Source: Pseudomonas sp. C1C7 (GTDB lineage Bacteria; Pseudomonadota; Gammaproteobacteria; Pseudomonadales; Pseudomonadaceae). Taken from it: a stretch of 46,056 nt of DNA. Location: NCBI RefSeq assembly GCF_013359595.1, contig NZ_JABFMP010000047.1, positions 1 to 46,056 of the forward strand, in the 5' to 3' direction. Under the pieces are notes generated by a model. The model worked only from the letters and a program-made list of their open reading frames with translations, was not told the origin of the DNA and ran no database searches. How positions within the stretch are numbered: position 1 is the stretch's first letter; every line of letters starts with the position of its first letter. Shown here piece by piece: positions 7,131 to 14,258 of the stretch. The position numbers were made by a program, and so were the translations under genes.

Positions 7131-8396
7131 ATGACAACTAACAAGATTGAAATCGATACGCTTGTTGTCGGGGCCGGCCAGGCTGGCGTCGCCATGAGCG
7201 AACACTTGACCAAGCTTGGGGTTCCGCACCTGGTGCTGGAGCGTAACCGCATCGCCGAAGCCTGGCGCACCGGTCGCTGGGATTCGCTGGTGGCCAACGG
7301 TCCGGTCTGGCACGACCGCTTCCCGGGCCTGGCCTTCGAAGGGCTGGAACCGGACGAGTTCGCCTCCAAGGAGCAGGTGGCGGCCTATTTCGAAGCCTAT
7401 GCCGAGAAGTTCGAAGCGCCGATTCGTACCGGTGTCGAAGTGAAGAAAGTGGTGCGCAACGCTGATCGTCCGGGGTTCACCATCGAAACCTCCGAGGGTG
7501 TGATCGAGGCCAATCGCGTGGTGGCGGCGACCGGTCCGTTCCAGCGTCCGGTGATTCCGCCGATTGCCCCGAAAGACAGCCCGATCACGCAGATTCACTC
7601 GGCCCAATACTTCAACCCTCAGCAACTGCCCGAAGGTGGCGTGCTGGTGGTGGGCGCCGGTTCTTCCGGTGTGCAGATCGCCGATGAATTGCAGCGCTCG
7701 GGCAAGCAGGTCTACCTGTCGGTCGGCCAGCATGACCGTCCGCCTCGCGCCTATCGCAACCGCGATTTCTGCTGGTGGCTGGGGGTGCTGGGGCTGTGGG
7801 ATGCCGAAGTCATGCAGCCTGGCCGTGAGCACGTGACCATTGCGGTCAGCGGCGCCAGGGGCGGGCAGACCGTGGACTTCCGCGAGCTTGCCCAGCAAGG
7901 CGTGCAGCTGGTGGGCCTGACCCAATCCTTCAATGATGGCGTGGTGACCTTCCAGCAGGACCTGGCCCGCAACATCGCTGCCGGTGACGAGAACTACCTG
8001 TCGCTGCTGGATGCGGCAGACGCCTACATCGCGCGCAATGGCCTGGACCTGCCGGAAGAGCCTGAAGCGCGCCGAACCCTGCCGGACCCGGACTGCATCA
8101 CTAACCCGATCCTGGAGCTGGATCTGGCCGAAGCGGGCATCACTTCGATCATCTGGGCCACCGGTTATGCCGTTGATTACAACTGGCTGCAAGTCGACGC
8201 TTTTGACGACAAAGGCAAGCCTCGTCACCAGCGCGGCGTATCGAGCGAGCCGGGGGTTTATTTCGTCGGGCTGCCGTGGCTGTCGCGTCGCGGGTCGAGC
8301 TTCATCTGGGGCGTCTGGCACGACGCCAAGCACGTCGCCGGCCACATTGCCACCCAGCGCCAGTACCTGCAGTACCGCGATCCGTCGCAGCGCTGA
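7131..8396 (+). CDS. Flavin-containing monooxygenase / CzcO-like FAD-NAD(P) oxidoreductase
   Basis: 421 residues from ATG 7131, which has GAAGGA just upstream. Two dinucleotide-binding motifs are present: GAGQAG near residue 14 (FAD) and VGAGSSGVQIA in the middle (NADPH). This is the layout of flavin monooxygenases and CzcO-type proteins, which hydroxylate nitrogen- or carbon-containing small molecules using NADPH and O2. The neighbouring Rid gene follows after 36 bp and is probably co-transcribed. Rid-like proteins often remove reactive imine products or hydrolyse intermediates, so a monooxygenase-Rid pair fits oxidative cleavage of an amine. Substrate unknown. Confidence 0.85.
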   Translation: MTTNKIEIDTLVVGAGQAGVAMSEHLTKLGVPHLVLERNRIAEAWRTGRWDSLVANGPVWHDRFPGLAFEGLEPDEFASKEQVAAYFEAYAEKFEAPIRTGVEVKKVVRNADRPGFTIETSEGVIEANRVVAATGPFQRPVIPPIAPKDSPITQIHSAQYFNPQQLPEGGVLVVGAGSSGVQIADELQRSGKQVYLSVGQHDRPPRAYRNRDFCWWLGVLGLWDAEVMQPGREHVTIAVSGARGGQTVDFRELAQQGVQLVGLTQSFNDGVVTFQQDLARNIAAGDENYLSLLDAADAYIARNGLDLPEEPEARRTLPDPDCITNPILELDLAEAGITSIIWATGYAVDYNWLQVDAFDDKGKPRHQRGVSSEPGVYFVGLPWLSRRGSSFIWGVWHDAKHVAGHIATQRQYLQYRDPSQR

Positions 8397-8432
8397 GTCA
8401 TTTTTCATACATTCATTTTCAGGACATTTTCG

Positions 8433-8858
8433 ATGCCAACTCACACACGAATTCGCATGTTCAACACCAAGGACACCTATCCGAACCAGTCCCTGGACAA
8501 CGACCTTTGCCAGGCGGTACGGGCGGGTAACACGGTGTATGTCCGCGGCCAGATCGGCACCGATTTCGAGGGCAATCTGGTGGGTCTGGGCGACCCGGCG
8601 GCCCAGGCCGAACAGGCGATGAAGAACGTCAAACAGTTGCTGGAAGAGGCGGGGAGCGATCTTTCGCACATCGTCAAAACCACCACTTACATCATCGACC
8701 CGCGCTACCGCGAGCCGGTTTATCAGGTGGTGGGCAAGTGGCTCAAGGGCGTGTTCCCGATCTCCACGGGGCTGGTGATTTCCGGGCTGGGGCAGCCGCA
8801 GTGGTTGATGGAGATCGATGTGATTGCGGTGATTCCGGATGATTGGAAAGCGGATTAA
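8433..8858 (+). CDS. Rid-family protein (YjgF/YER057c/UK114), non-canonical
   Basis: 141 residues covering a complete Rid fold (AVRAGNTVYVRGQIG, then QLLEEAGSDLSHIVKTTTYI). In archetypal RidA a Pro-Ala-Arg segment near residue 105 supplies the arginine that binds the 2-aminoacrylate carboxylate. Here the matching segment reads FPISTGLVISG, so the arginine is absent. The protein therefore belongs to one of the Rid subgroups lacking this residue and is unlikely to be a housekeeping enamine deaminase. An in-frame ATG at 8457 is an alternative start. It lies in a probable operon with the flavin monooxygenase. Confidence 0.88.
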   Translation: MPTHTRIRMFNTKDTYPNQSLDNDLCQAVRAGNTVYVRGQIGTDFEGNLVGLGDPAAQAEQAMKNVKQLLEEAGSDLSHIVKTTTYIIDPRYREPVYQVVGKWLKGVFPISTGLVISGLGQPQWLMEIDVIAVIPDDWKAD

Positions 8859-8884
8859 TCGCCGCTTGTTGATGCAACACTAAA

Positions 8885-8988
8885 CCCTGTGGGCTTGCTC
8901 GCGAAGAGGCCGGCACATTCAATATCGATGTTGCCTGACACGCCGCCTTCGCGAGCAAGTCGAATCGTCGCACCGCCGCTCCCACAGG
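8885..8988. repeat. REP-type inverted repeat (CTTGCTCGCGAAG family)
   Basis: CCTGTGGGCTTGCTCGCGAAG at the left is matched in inverse by CTTCGCGAGCAAG (from 8947) and CTCCCACAGG (ending 8988). It lies between the convergent Rid and nuclease genes. A related element is at 42831-42914 and a fragment is near 21289-21304. Confidence 0.8.
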
Positions 8989-9008
8989 TTATGTGGTCTG
9001 TCTCAGGT

Positions 9009-10088
9009 TCAGGGGGTTGCCGGCAGCAGGAACCGGGCAATCACCGGCAAGTGATCGGAGATACGCAACGTATCATCCTGCCGCACCGTCGCCTCGACCC
9101 GCTTGATCCGCGGACTGTAGAACAGGTAATCGACAGTACGGTCCGGGCCATTCAGGCCGGGATCATTGGGATACTGAGTCAACCAGCGAGCACGGTCGAT
9201 ACCGCTGGCTTCGTTGTTGGTGGGGATCATCGGGTACTTGTCCCACAGCACATGCAGGGCGCTGTCGGCGGAGTAGGGCGTGCGCTGTTCGCTGGGCAGG
9301 CGCTGGTACTGCCCGAGCGGCAACAGATTGAAATCCCCACCGATCAGCCACGGCGTGCCGCGGCTTTCAAACTTGTCGAGCACCTTGGCCACAGCGGTCA
9401 CCTGCGCCTGCAAGGTCTCGTCCGGTTGCGTCACACGGTCCAGGTGAGTGTTGAGCACGGCCATCTGGCCGCCATCGTTCAGGGGCAGATAAGCCGCCAG
9501 CAAGGCATTTTTCGGCTTGAACTGACGACTGATCAAGTTGGCCTTCGCCACCGGCAATTGCAGGCGCTGGGCGTGATCGATCTGAAAGCGGCTCAGGGTC
9601 GCCAGCTGCCGGCCGACACTGCCGAAGATGTGCGGATCGGGGACAAAATCGGCTTTCCAGTCGTAGGCGGCGACACTGCACGGGTACAGGTCGGCGACCC
9701 GTTCGTGCAGCAGTTTGAGCTGGTTCTGGTAATCGCTGGCCTTGGCGCCATCGTCCAGTTCCTGCAACAGCACCACGTCCGGCTGCTCGTCACGAATCAC
9801 CCGCGCCACTTCGTCGAGGCTGAAGGCCATGTCTTCGGGGGTGGGCGATTCGTCGGTGCCGTGGGCCAGGTCATTCCAGAACACGTAGCGCTTGCCCGCC
9901 AGGTACTGGACGTTCCAGGTCATGACCTTCAGCGCCTGACCGGACGCCAGGGTCGGTGCCCGGGTGCTGCAACTGACCGGCAGCACTTCCCGGGCGTCGG
10001 GGCGCCAGGTGAGGCTGTAGATCGACAGGCCGATCAGCACAATCGCAATCAACAATGCCAGCAAGGTGTAGCGCAGCAGTCGGGTCAT
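9009..10088 (-). CDS. Membrane-anchored endonuclease/exonuclease/phosphatase (EEP) family protein
   Basis: 359 residues. One N-terminal membrane segment (about 5-27) precedes a complete EEP domain: N59 in MTWNVQYL, E110 in LLQELDDG, GDFNL near 263, and SDHLPV near the C-terminus. These are the metal-binding and catalytic positions of the DNase I/exonuclease III superfamily. The protein is probably anchored in the inner membrane with its catalytic domain in the periplasm. It may be a phosphodiesterase acting on nucleic acid, phospholipid or a related substrate. The gene stands alone between a REP element and the YciC-like gene on the same strand. Confidence 0.87.
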   Translation of the reverse strand: MTRLLRYTLLALLIAIVLIGLSIYSLTWRPDAREVLPVSCSTRAPTLASGQALKVMTWNVQYLAGKRYVFWNDLAHGTDESPTPEDMAFSLDEVARVIRDEQPDVVLLQELDDGAKASDYQNQLKLLHERVADLYPCSVAAYDWKADFVPDPHIFGSVGRQLATLSRFQIDHAQRLQLPVAKANLISRQFKPKNALLAAYLPLNDGGQMAVLNTHLDRVTQPDETLQAQVTAVAKVLDKFESRGTPWLIGGDFNLLPLGQYQRLPSEQRTPYSADSALHVLWDKYPMIPTNNEASGIDRARWLTQYPNDPGLNGPDRTVDYLFYSPRIKRVEATVRQDDTLRISDHLPVIARFLLPATP

Positions 10089-10184
10089 GGCTCGGCTTAA
10101 CGCGTTACGAAAGTTGGTCCCGAGGATACCCGAGCCACAGGTTCAATCCCAATAGGCGCCGTGCTACAAGGTTGCGTGCCACGC

Positions 10185-10859
10185 TCAGCGTGGCCCTTCG
10201 ATTTTTTCCGGCACCTCGCCGATCAGCATGAACAGGCGGAACAGCACCACGCTGGTGAACAGTTGCAGGAAACTGTGGGCGCTGTCGATCAGCAGCGAAA
10301 TCACCGGGTTCTGCGGTTCGGGATAGACCGCCATCGTCGCGCCCTTGAGCAGCCACAAGGGCCCCATCACGCACAGGATGCACACCAGGATGCGGATGAA
10401 ATGACCGCGGGTCAGGCGCAGGCTTTCTTTCATCGCCGCCAGTGGCGACAGGCCTCGCAGCACCAGCAGGTATTCGCCGAAGGCCAGGGCGACCATCAGC
10501 CAGATGCCCGGCAGGAAATACAGCGACAGGCCCAGCAGAATCAGCAGGGTATTGAGAGCGGTCAGCAGGGCGAAGCGCGGCCACAGGTAGGCGGACCGGG
10601 ACAGCAACTCACGGTTGCTCGGCGATTCGCCCCGGCTGCGGGCGTCGAGAAACAGGATCAGCGCGGCGGTGTACAGCGGATACACCAGCAGGCCCACGAT
10701 CACGCTGATGCCGGGGATCGTGTCTGGCTCGGTGGAGTGGTCGACCACCTGTTGCAGCAAGGCTTCGATGATGACAAGCGGCAGGCACAGCTGGACGATC
10801 TGGCCCAGATTGCGCTTGAAGAAATACAGAGAGTCACGCAGTACGTCGAACGGGTTCAT
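10185..10859 (-). CDS. YciC-like (UPF0259) integral membrane protein
   Basis: 224 residues from ATG 10859, with about five or six hydrophobic segments (for example LCLPLVIIEALL, VIVGLLVYPLYTAALILF, LLTALNTLLILLGLSLYF, LVCILCVMGPLWLL). The start at MNPFDVLRDSLYFFKRN matches the usual amphipathic beginning of the family; an upstream extension of 10 residues (GTG-initiated) is possible, and no strong SD is seen. The function of YciC is unknown. It is transcribed in the same direction as the EEP gene downstream, about 96 bp away, and divergently from the DUF2076 gene. Confidence 0.8.
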   Translation of the reverse strand: MNPFDVLRDSLYFFKRNLGQIVQLCLPLVIIEALLQQVVDHSTEPDTIPGISVIVGLLVYPLYTAALILFLDARSRGESPSNRELLSRSAYLWPRFALLTALNTLLILLGLSLYFLPGIWLMVALAFGEYLLVLRGLSPLAAMKESLRLTRGHFIRILVCILCVMGPLWLLKGATMAVYPEPQNPVISLLIDSAHSFLQLFTSVVLFRLFMLIGEVPEKIEGPR

Positions 10860-11037
10860 CAGTCGGCATCGTCGGTATAAAACAGTCACTCACTGTAACC
10901 GATGATGTACCGCCTGAAGCAAACGTAAACATTCGGTAAAGGTCATTGAAACATCCGGCATCAACCTCCATTAGGGATGAGCACCTTATCCACAATGGGT
11001 AAGGGCGACGATTTTCCCGGCAATCTACGAGGTCGCC

Positions 11038-11820
11038 ATGAACAACGAAGAACAAACCCTGATCGATGGACTGTTTTCCCGGCTGCAACAGGCCGAAACG
11101 GACGCAGCCCCGCGCGATGCCCAGGCTGAGGCGCGGATCAAGGAACACCTGAACCGCCAGCCGGCGGCAGGTTATTTCATGACCCAGGCGATTCTGGTGC
11201 AGGAGGCGGCCATCAAGCGCCTCGATGAACAGAACAAACAGCAGGCCCAGCAGATCCAGCAGTTGCAGGCCGATCTTCAGCAGGCCAGGGCGCAGACAGC
11301 GGCGCCGGCTCCGAGCAGCGGTGGTTTCCTGTCGAGCATTTTTGGTGGCGGATCCCGCGATCCACAGCCTGCGCCGAGCCAGAGCGCACCGATGTCCGGC
11401 GGTGGCGGCTGGCGCGAGCCGGGGCGCTCTTCGTTCAATTCGCAGCCGCCGCAGCAGAACTTCGGTGCGCCGCAGCAAAACTATCCACAGCAAGGTTATG
11501 CACCTGCGCAACAGGCTCCGGCGGCCGGCAGCAGTTTCCTGGGTGGCGCTCTGAAAACTGCGGCGGGCGTGGCAGGTGGCGTGATGCTGGCCCAAGGCAT
11601 CAGCAGTCTGTTCAACCACAATCAGCAACCGCAGGAAATCGTCGAAGTCATCAAGGAAGAGCCGGCCCAGGTCAGCGACCAGGGCAACAATGATTGGGGC
11701 GATGATCAGCGCATGGCCAACAACGATTCCTGGGGCCAGGACTCGGGTGGTTTCACCGATGCCGACTACAACGATGACAGCTCATCGTTCTTTGGCGGCG
11801 ACGACGACTCCTACGTCTGA
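11038..11820 (+). CDS. DUF2076 domain-containing protein
   Basis: 260 residues. Residues 1 to about 90 form a charged, glutamine-rich coiled coil (EEQTLIDGLFSRLQQAE...QQAQQIQQLQADLQ). Next come a low-complexity Gly/Ser/Pro/Gln region, a small hydrophobic segment (GGALKTAAGVAGGVMLAQ), and a strongly acidic Asp/Gly-rich tail ending DDDSYV. This is the DUF2076 architecture, often described as periplasmic ligand-binding sensor-like, but no function is established. No classical signal peptide is visible. A perfect DnaA-box 9-mer is located upstream at 10986-10994. Confidence 0.85.
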   Translation: MNNEEQTLIDGLFSRLQQAETDAAPRDAQAEARIKEHLNRQPAAGYFMTQAILVQEAAIKRLDEQNKQQAQQIQQLQADLQQARAQTAAPAPSSGGFLSSIFGGGSRDPQPAPSQSAPMSGGGGWREPGRSSFNSQPPQQNFGAPQQNYPQQGYAPAQQAPAAGSSFLGGALKTAAGVAGGVMLAQGISSLFNHNQQPQEIVEVIKEEPAQVSDQGNNDWGDDQRMANNDSWGQDSGGFTDADYNDDSSSFFGGDDDSYV

Positions 11821-11948
11821 TGCACCATTCGTCCGGAGCGCTGCGGCGCTTCGGGCCGATTATTCGCGGAATTCGCCTTCGCACTGGCATACTGGGCGCC
11901 TTTTCGGGCCTGGTGCCTGACCAGCCTGTGCTCTTTTGAAGGTGTCCG

Positions 11949-12428
11949 GTGAAAAAAATCGCAGTGTTCGCCGATGTCCAGAACCTCTATTACACCGTGC
12001 GTCAGGCCTACGGTTGTCACTTCAATTACGCCGCCTTGTGGGCTGAAATCAGCAAACAGGGGCAGATCGTCGAGGCCTACGCCTACGCCATCGATCGCGG
12101 CGACAGCAAACAGCAGCAGTTCCAGCAGATCCTGCGCAACCTGGGCTTCACGGTGAAGCTCAAGCCCTACATCCAGCGCAGCGATGGCTCGGCCAAGGGC
12201 GACTGGGACGTGGGCATCACCCTGGACATCATGGACGCGGCCGATCACGTCGACGAAGTGGTGCTGGCCTCCGGCGACGGGGATTTCGACATGCTGCTCG
12301 AGCGCATCATCAGCAAGCACGGCGTGCAGGCGGTGGCCTATGGCGTGCCGGGCCTGACCGCCAACTCGCTGATCCGCGCCGCCAGCCGCTACGTGCCGAT
12401 CGAAGGCGCGTTGCTGCTCAAGAATTGA
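11949..12428 (+). CDS. NYN/LabA-like domain protein (putative RNase)
   Basis: 159 residues with a PIN-like NYN fold. Conserved acidic positions are visible in FADVQNLYY, KGDWDVGITLDIMD and ASGDGDFDMLLERI. These are the metal-binding sites of NYN-domain ribonucleases. Translation starts at GTG 11949, directly in front of KKIAVFADVQN; GAAGG precedes it. An exonuclease gene follows after 21 bp, so the two are probably one transcription unit acting on nucleic acid. Similar LabA-like proteins in other bacteria have been linked to RNA turnover, but the target is unknown. Confidence 0.85.
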   Translation: MKKIAVFADVQNLYYTVRQAYGCHFNYAALWAEISKQGQIVEAYAYAIDRGDSKQQQFQQILRNLGFTVKLKPYIQRSDGSAKGDWDVGITLDIMDAADHVDEVVLASGDGDFDMLLERIISKHGVQAVAYGVPGLTANSLIRAASRYVPIEGALLLKN

Positions 12429-12449
12429 TTTATACGGAGTTGTAAAAGG

Positions 12450-13061
12450 TTGGAACGCATCGCAGTCATCGACTTTGAAACCACCGGGATCTCCCCTAGC
12501 AGCAGCTGCCGCGCCACGGAAATCGCCGTGGTCATCCTCGAACAGGGGCGCATCGTCGATCGTTATCAGAGCCTGATGAACGCCGGCGTGCGTGTGCCGG
12601 CCTTCATCGAGCAGCTCACCGGCATCAGCAACGCCATGCTGCGCACCGCACCATCGGCCGAACAGGTGATGAACGAGGTTAACGAATTCGTCGGCATCAC
12701 GCCGTTGCTGGCGCATAACGCCGCGTTCGACCAGAAGTTCTGGGATTTCGAACTGGGCCGCATCAAACGCACTCGTCTGCAGAACTTCGCCTGCTCACTG
12801 CTGCTGGCCCGCCGCCTGATGCCGGCGGCGCCGAACCACAAACTCGGCACCCTCACCACCTTCGCCAACCTGCCCCACACCGGCAAGGCCCACCGCGCCA
12901 TGGCCGACGCCGAAATGGCGGCCAACCTGATGGCGCATCTGGCGGATGAGTTGCGGGAGAAGCATGGGGTAAGGGAGTTGTCCCATGAGTTGCTGTGCAA
13001 GTTGCAGAAGGTGCCGGCGGCGAAGATCAATGAGCATCTGAAGCGCCATCGCGGCATCTGA
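12450..13061 (+). CDS. DnaQ-fold 3'-5' exonuclease
   Basis: 203 residues with three DEDDh motifs: ExoI DFETTG (residues 8-13), ExoII HNAAFDQ (about 89-95), and ExoIII HRAMADAE (about 148-155). It resembles stand-alone DNA polymerase III epsilon-like exonucleases rather than the replicative DnaQ. The start codon is TTG at 12450 with GGAG about 10 bases upstream; no in-frame ATG precedes the ExoI motif. It follows the GTG-started NYN gene closely. Weak start codons on both genes suggest low, coordinated expression. Confidence 0.88.
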   Translation: MERIAVIDFETTGISPSSSCRATEIAVVILEQGRIVDRYQSLMNAGVRVPAFIEQLTGISNAMLRTAPSAEQVMNEVNEFVGITPLLAHNAAFDQKFWDFELGRIKRTRLQNFACSLLLARRLMPAAPNHKLGTLTTFANLPHTGKAHRAMADAEMAANLMAHLADELREKHGVRELSHELLCKLQKVPAAKINEHLKRHRGI

Positions 13062-13194
13062 AAACATCCTGGTTTACGTCCATCCCTGTAGGAGCTGTGT
13101 GTTTAACGGCCATGTGAGATCGGCGATTCGTCCTGCGAAACGTTGGGAATCGTCCGTCTTGTCCGGCTTCTGTGGCATCTCTAACCTTTGGGAC

Positions 13195-13268
13195 GTCGCT
13201 GCCAAATCAGCGACCAGGTCTGCAAGCCTGCCGATAGTTTGTTAAGCACCTACCAGCGCTCCTATAAT
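13195..13268 (+). promoter_or_regulatory. Promoter and operator-like dyad of the C4-like RNA
   Basis: A sigma-70 promoter reads TTGTTA (13239-13244), an 18-bp spacer, and a perfect TATAAT (13263-13268), predicting a start near 13275. Upstream lies GTCGCTG-CCAAAT-CAGCGAC (13195-13214), a dyad with perfect 7-bp arms that could bind a regulator. The preceding gap (13062-13194) holds only a solitary half REP (around 13086-13100). Confidence 0.6.
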
Positions 13269-13274
13269 CGCGTC

Positions 13275-13431
13275 GCTTTATCAAGCGTCCATCGATTTAT
13301 GGTGGCTGTGTGTGGGAGACCTTCGGGTCTGCCGAGGTTGCCTAACGACTCGGTCTTGCAGCCCATGCACAGCTGCCACCCACCACCTGCAAGTGATGCT
13401 GGTAGCTCCCACTGTCGTTAGGAAGTTCACC
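13275..13431 (+). ncRNA. C4-antisense-like structured leader RNA
   Basis: The region folds into a long outer stem: GGTGGC (13301-13306) with GCCACC (13375-13380), extended by TGTG/CACA. The stem encloses two hairpins: AGACC-TTCG-GGTCT (13317-13330) with a stable UUCG loop, and GGTTGC/GCAGCC (13336-13341/13358-13363). GTGGGAG (13312-13318) and CCTAACGAC (13341-13349, mostly in the second loop) are perfectly complementary to CTCCCAC (13406-13412) and GTCGTTAGG (13414-13422), which flank and overlap the SD (AGGAAG) of the ORF at 13432. This is the logic of phage C4 antisense RNAs, which block translation of a downstream gene. The assignment to C4 is by architecture, not by a database match. Confidence 0.62.
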
Positions 13432-13515
13432 ATGATCAAACATTCTCCAAATCCCCTGAACACACCGCTGGGTTCGCCTGCGGGACATGCCGGGGCTGTT
13501 GTCGGCGAGTTTTAG
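13432..13515 (+). pseudogene. Truncated short ORF resembling the N-terminus of DUF6124/DUF3077 proteins
   Basis: A 27-codon ORF, beginning MIKHSPNPLNTPLGSP and ending GEF, with a good SD 6 bases upstream. Its start matches the pattern (M-hydrophobic-K-x-x-PNP-x-x-T-x-x-x-SP) I recall from small Pseudomonas proteins of the DUF3077/DUF6124 type, which are normally around 100 residues. The remainder is missing and a REP element follows immediately (13531), so this is probably a decayed copy that retains its RNA leader. It could instead be a genuine micropeptide. The family link is from memory. Confidence 0.45.
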
Positions 13516-13530
13516 CGGGGCTTGATTCCG

Positions 13531-13622
13531 TGTAGGAGCGAGGCTTGCCCGCGAAGGCGTCGGTACAGTCAGCGTTGATGTCGAATGTACCGGCCTCTTC
13601 GCGGGCAAGCCTCGCTCCTGCA
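13531..13622. repeat. REP-type inverted repeat (GAGGCTTGCCCGCGAAG family)
   Basis: TGTAGGAGCGAGGCTTGCCCGCGAAG (first part 13531-13550) is matched in inverse by the arm at 13597-13622 with one mismatch at the outer end. It separates the short ORF from the convergent Lrp gene. It belongs to the same family as 29185-29249. Confidence 0.85.
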
Positions 13623-13638
13623 AGGGTTTGGGGTGTTT

Positions 13639-14094
13639 TCAGGGTTTGCCGTTGTTTTCGATATGCCCCAATGGCACGCGCTTTTCGATTGCGCTGGACA
13701 GGACGATCGAGGTTTTGCTGAAGCCGAAGGTGGCGATTCGGTTGATCAGGTCTTCGAGTTCCGGCATCGAGCCGACCGCCGCCTGCATGATCACGCAGGG
13801 GTCGCCGGTGACCCGGTGGCATTCGGTCAGTTGCGGGATTTTGATCAGGTCGTCGTAGGCTTTCTGGTTGCCGTGCTGGTTCAGGCGCAGTTCGATGACG
13901 CACTGGATCGGCAGGCCCAGCTTGGCCATGTCGACTTTGGCCTGGTAGCCGGTGATCACGCCGCTGGCTTCGAGCTTGGCCACCCGTTCGGCGACGGCCG
14001 GGGCGGACAGGTTGACCTTGCGCGCGAGGTCCGCGTAGGACGCGCGGCCGTTTTCCAGCAGGGCGCTGAGCAGCATGCGATCGTATTTGTCCAT
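13639..14094 (-). CDS. Lrp/AsnC-family transcriptional regulator
   Basis: 151 residues from ATG 14094, which has AGGAG 9 bases upstream. The N-terminal winged helix is MDKYDRMLLSALLENGR...LARKVNLSAPAVAERVAKLE, followed by a RAM effector-binding domain (VTGDPCVIMQAAVGSMPELEDLI). An upstream in-frame extension to 14178 exists but lacks an SD. It is divergent from an EamA-family exporter; Lrp/AsnC regulators in this position frequently control the adjacent amino-acid exporter. The spacer contains CACGG (14131-14135) and CCGTG (14151-14155) in inverted orientation. Confidence 0.9.
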   Translation of the reverse strand: MDKYDRMLLSALLENGRASYADLARKVNLSAPAVAERVAKLEASGVITGYQAKVDMAKLGLPIQCVIELRLNQHGNQKAYDDLIKIPQLTECHRVTGDPCVIMQAAVGSMPELEDLINRIATFGFSKTSIVLSSAIEKRVPLGHIENNGKP

Positions 14095-14258
14095 CACGGT
14101 GACTCCTGAAAATGGCCGACTTTCGAAATCACGGTTTAATGCCATCAACTCCGTGTTTTGAAAAGTGTACTGGCGCATTAAACAAGTTTTGTAACTTATT
14201 TTTCGCCAACAGCCTTTTTAGAATAGCGGTTCACCTGTCCTGCCTGTGAGCTGCCCCC

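Noticed and set aside
7089..8669. Long minus-strand frame opposite the flavin monooxygenase
   Set aside because: Composition is typical of antisense shadows, and the monooxygenase motifs on plus are decisive.
13312..13515. A longer frame (67 codons) starting within the C4-like RNA
   Set aside because: It would translate through the RNA stems. The ATG at 13432 has a proper SD and the family-like N-terminus.
13195..13622. A prophage remnant, suggested by the C4-like RNA
   Set aside because: No integrase, structural or replication genes and no attachment-site repeats are seen nearby.
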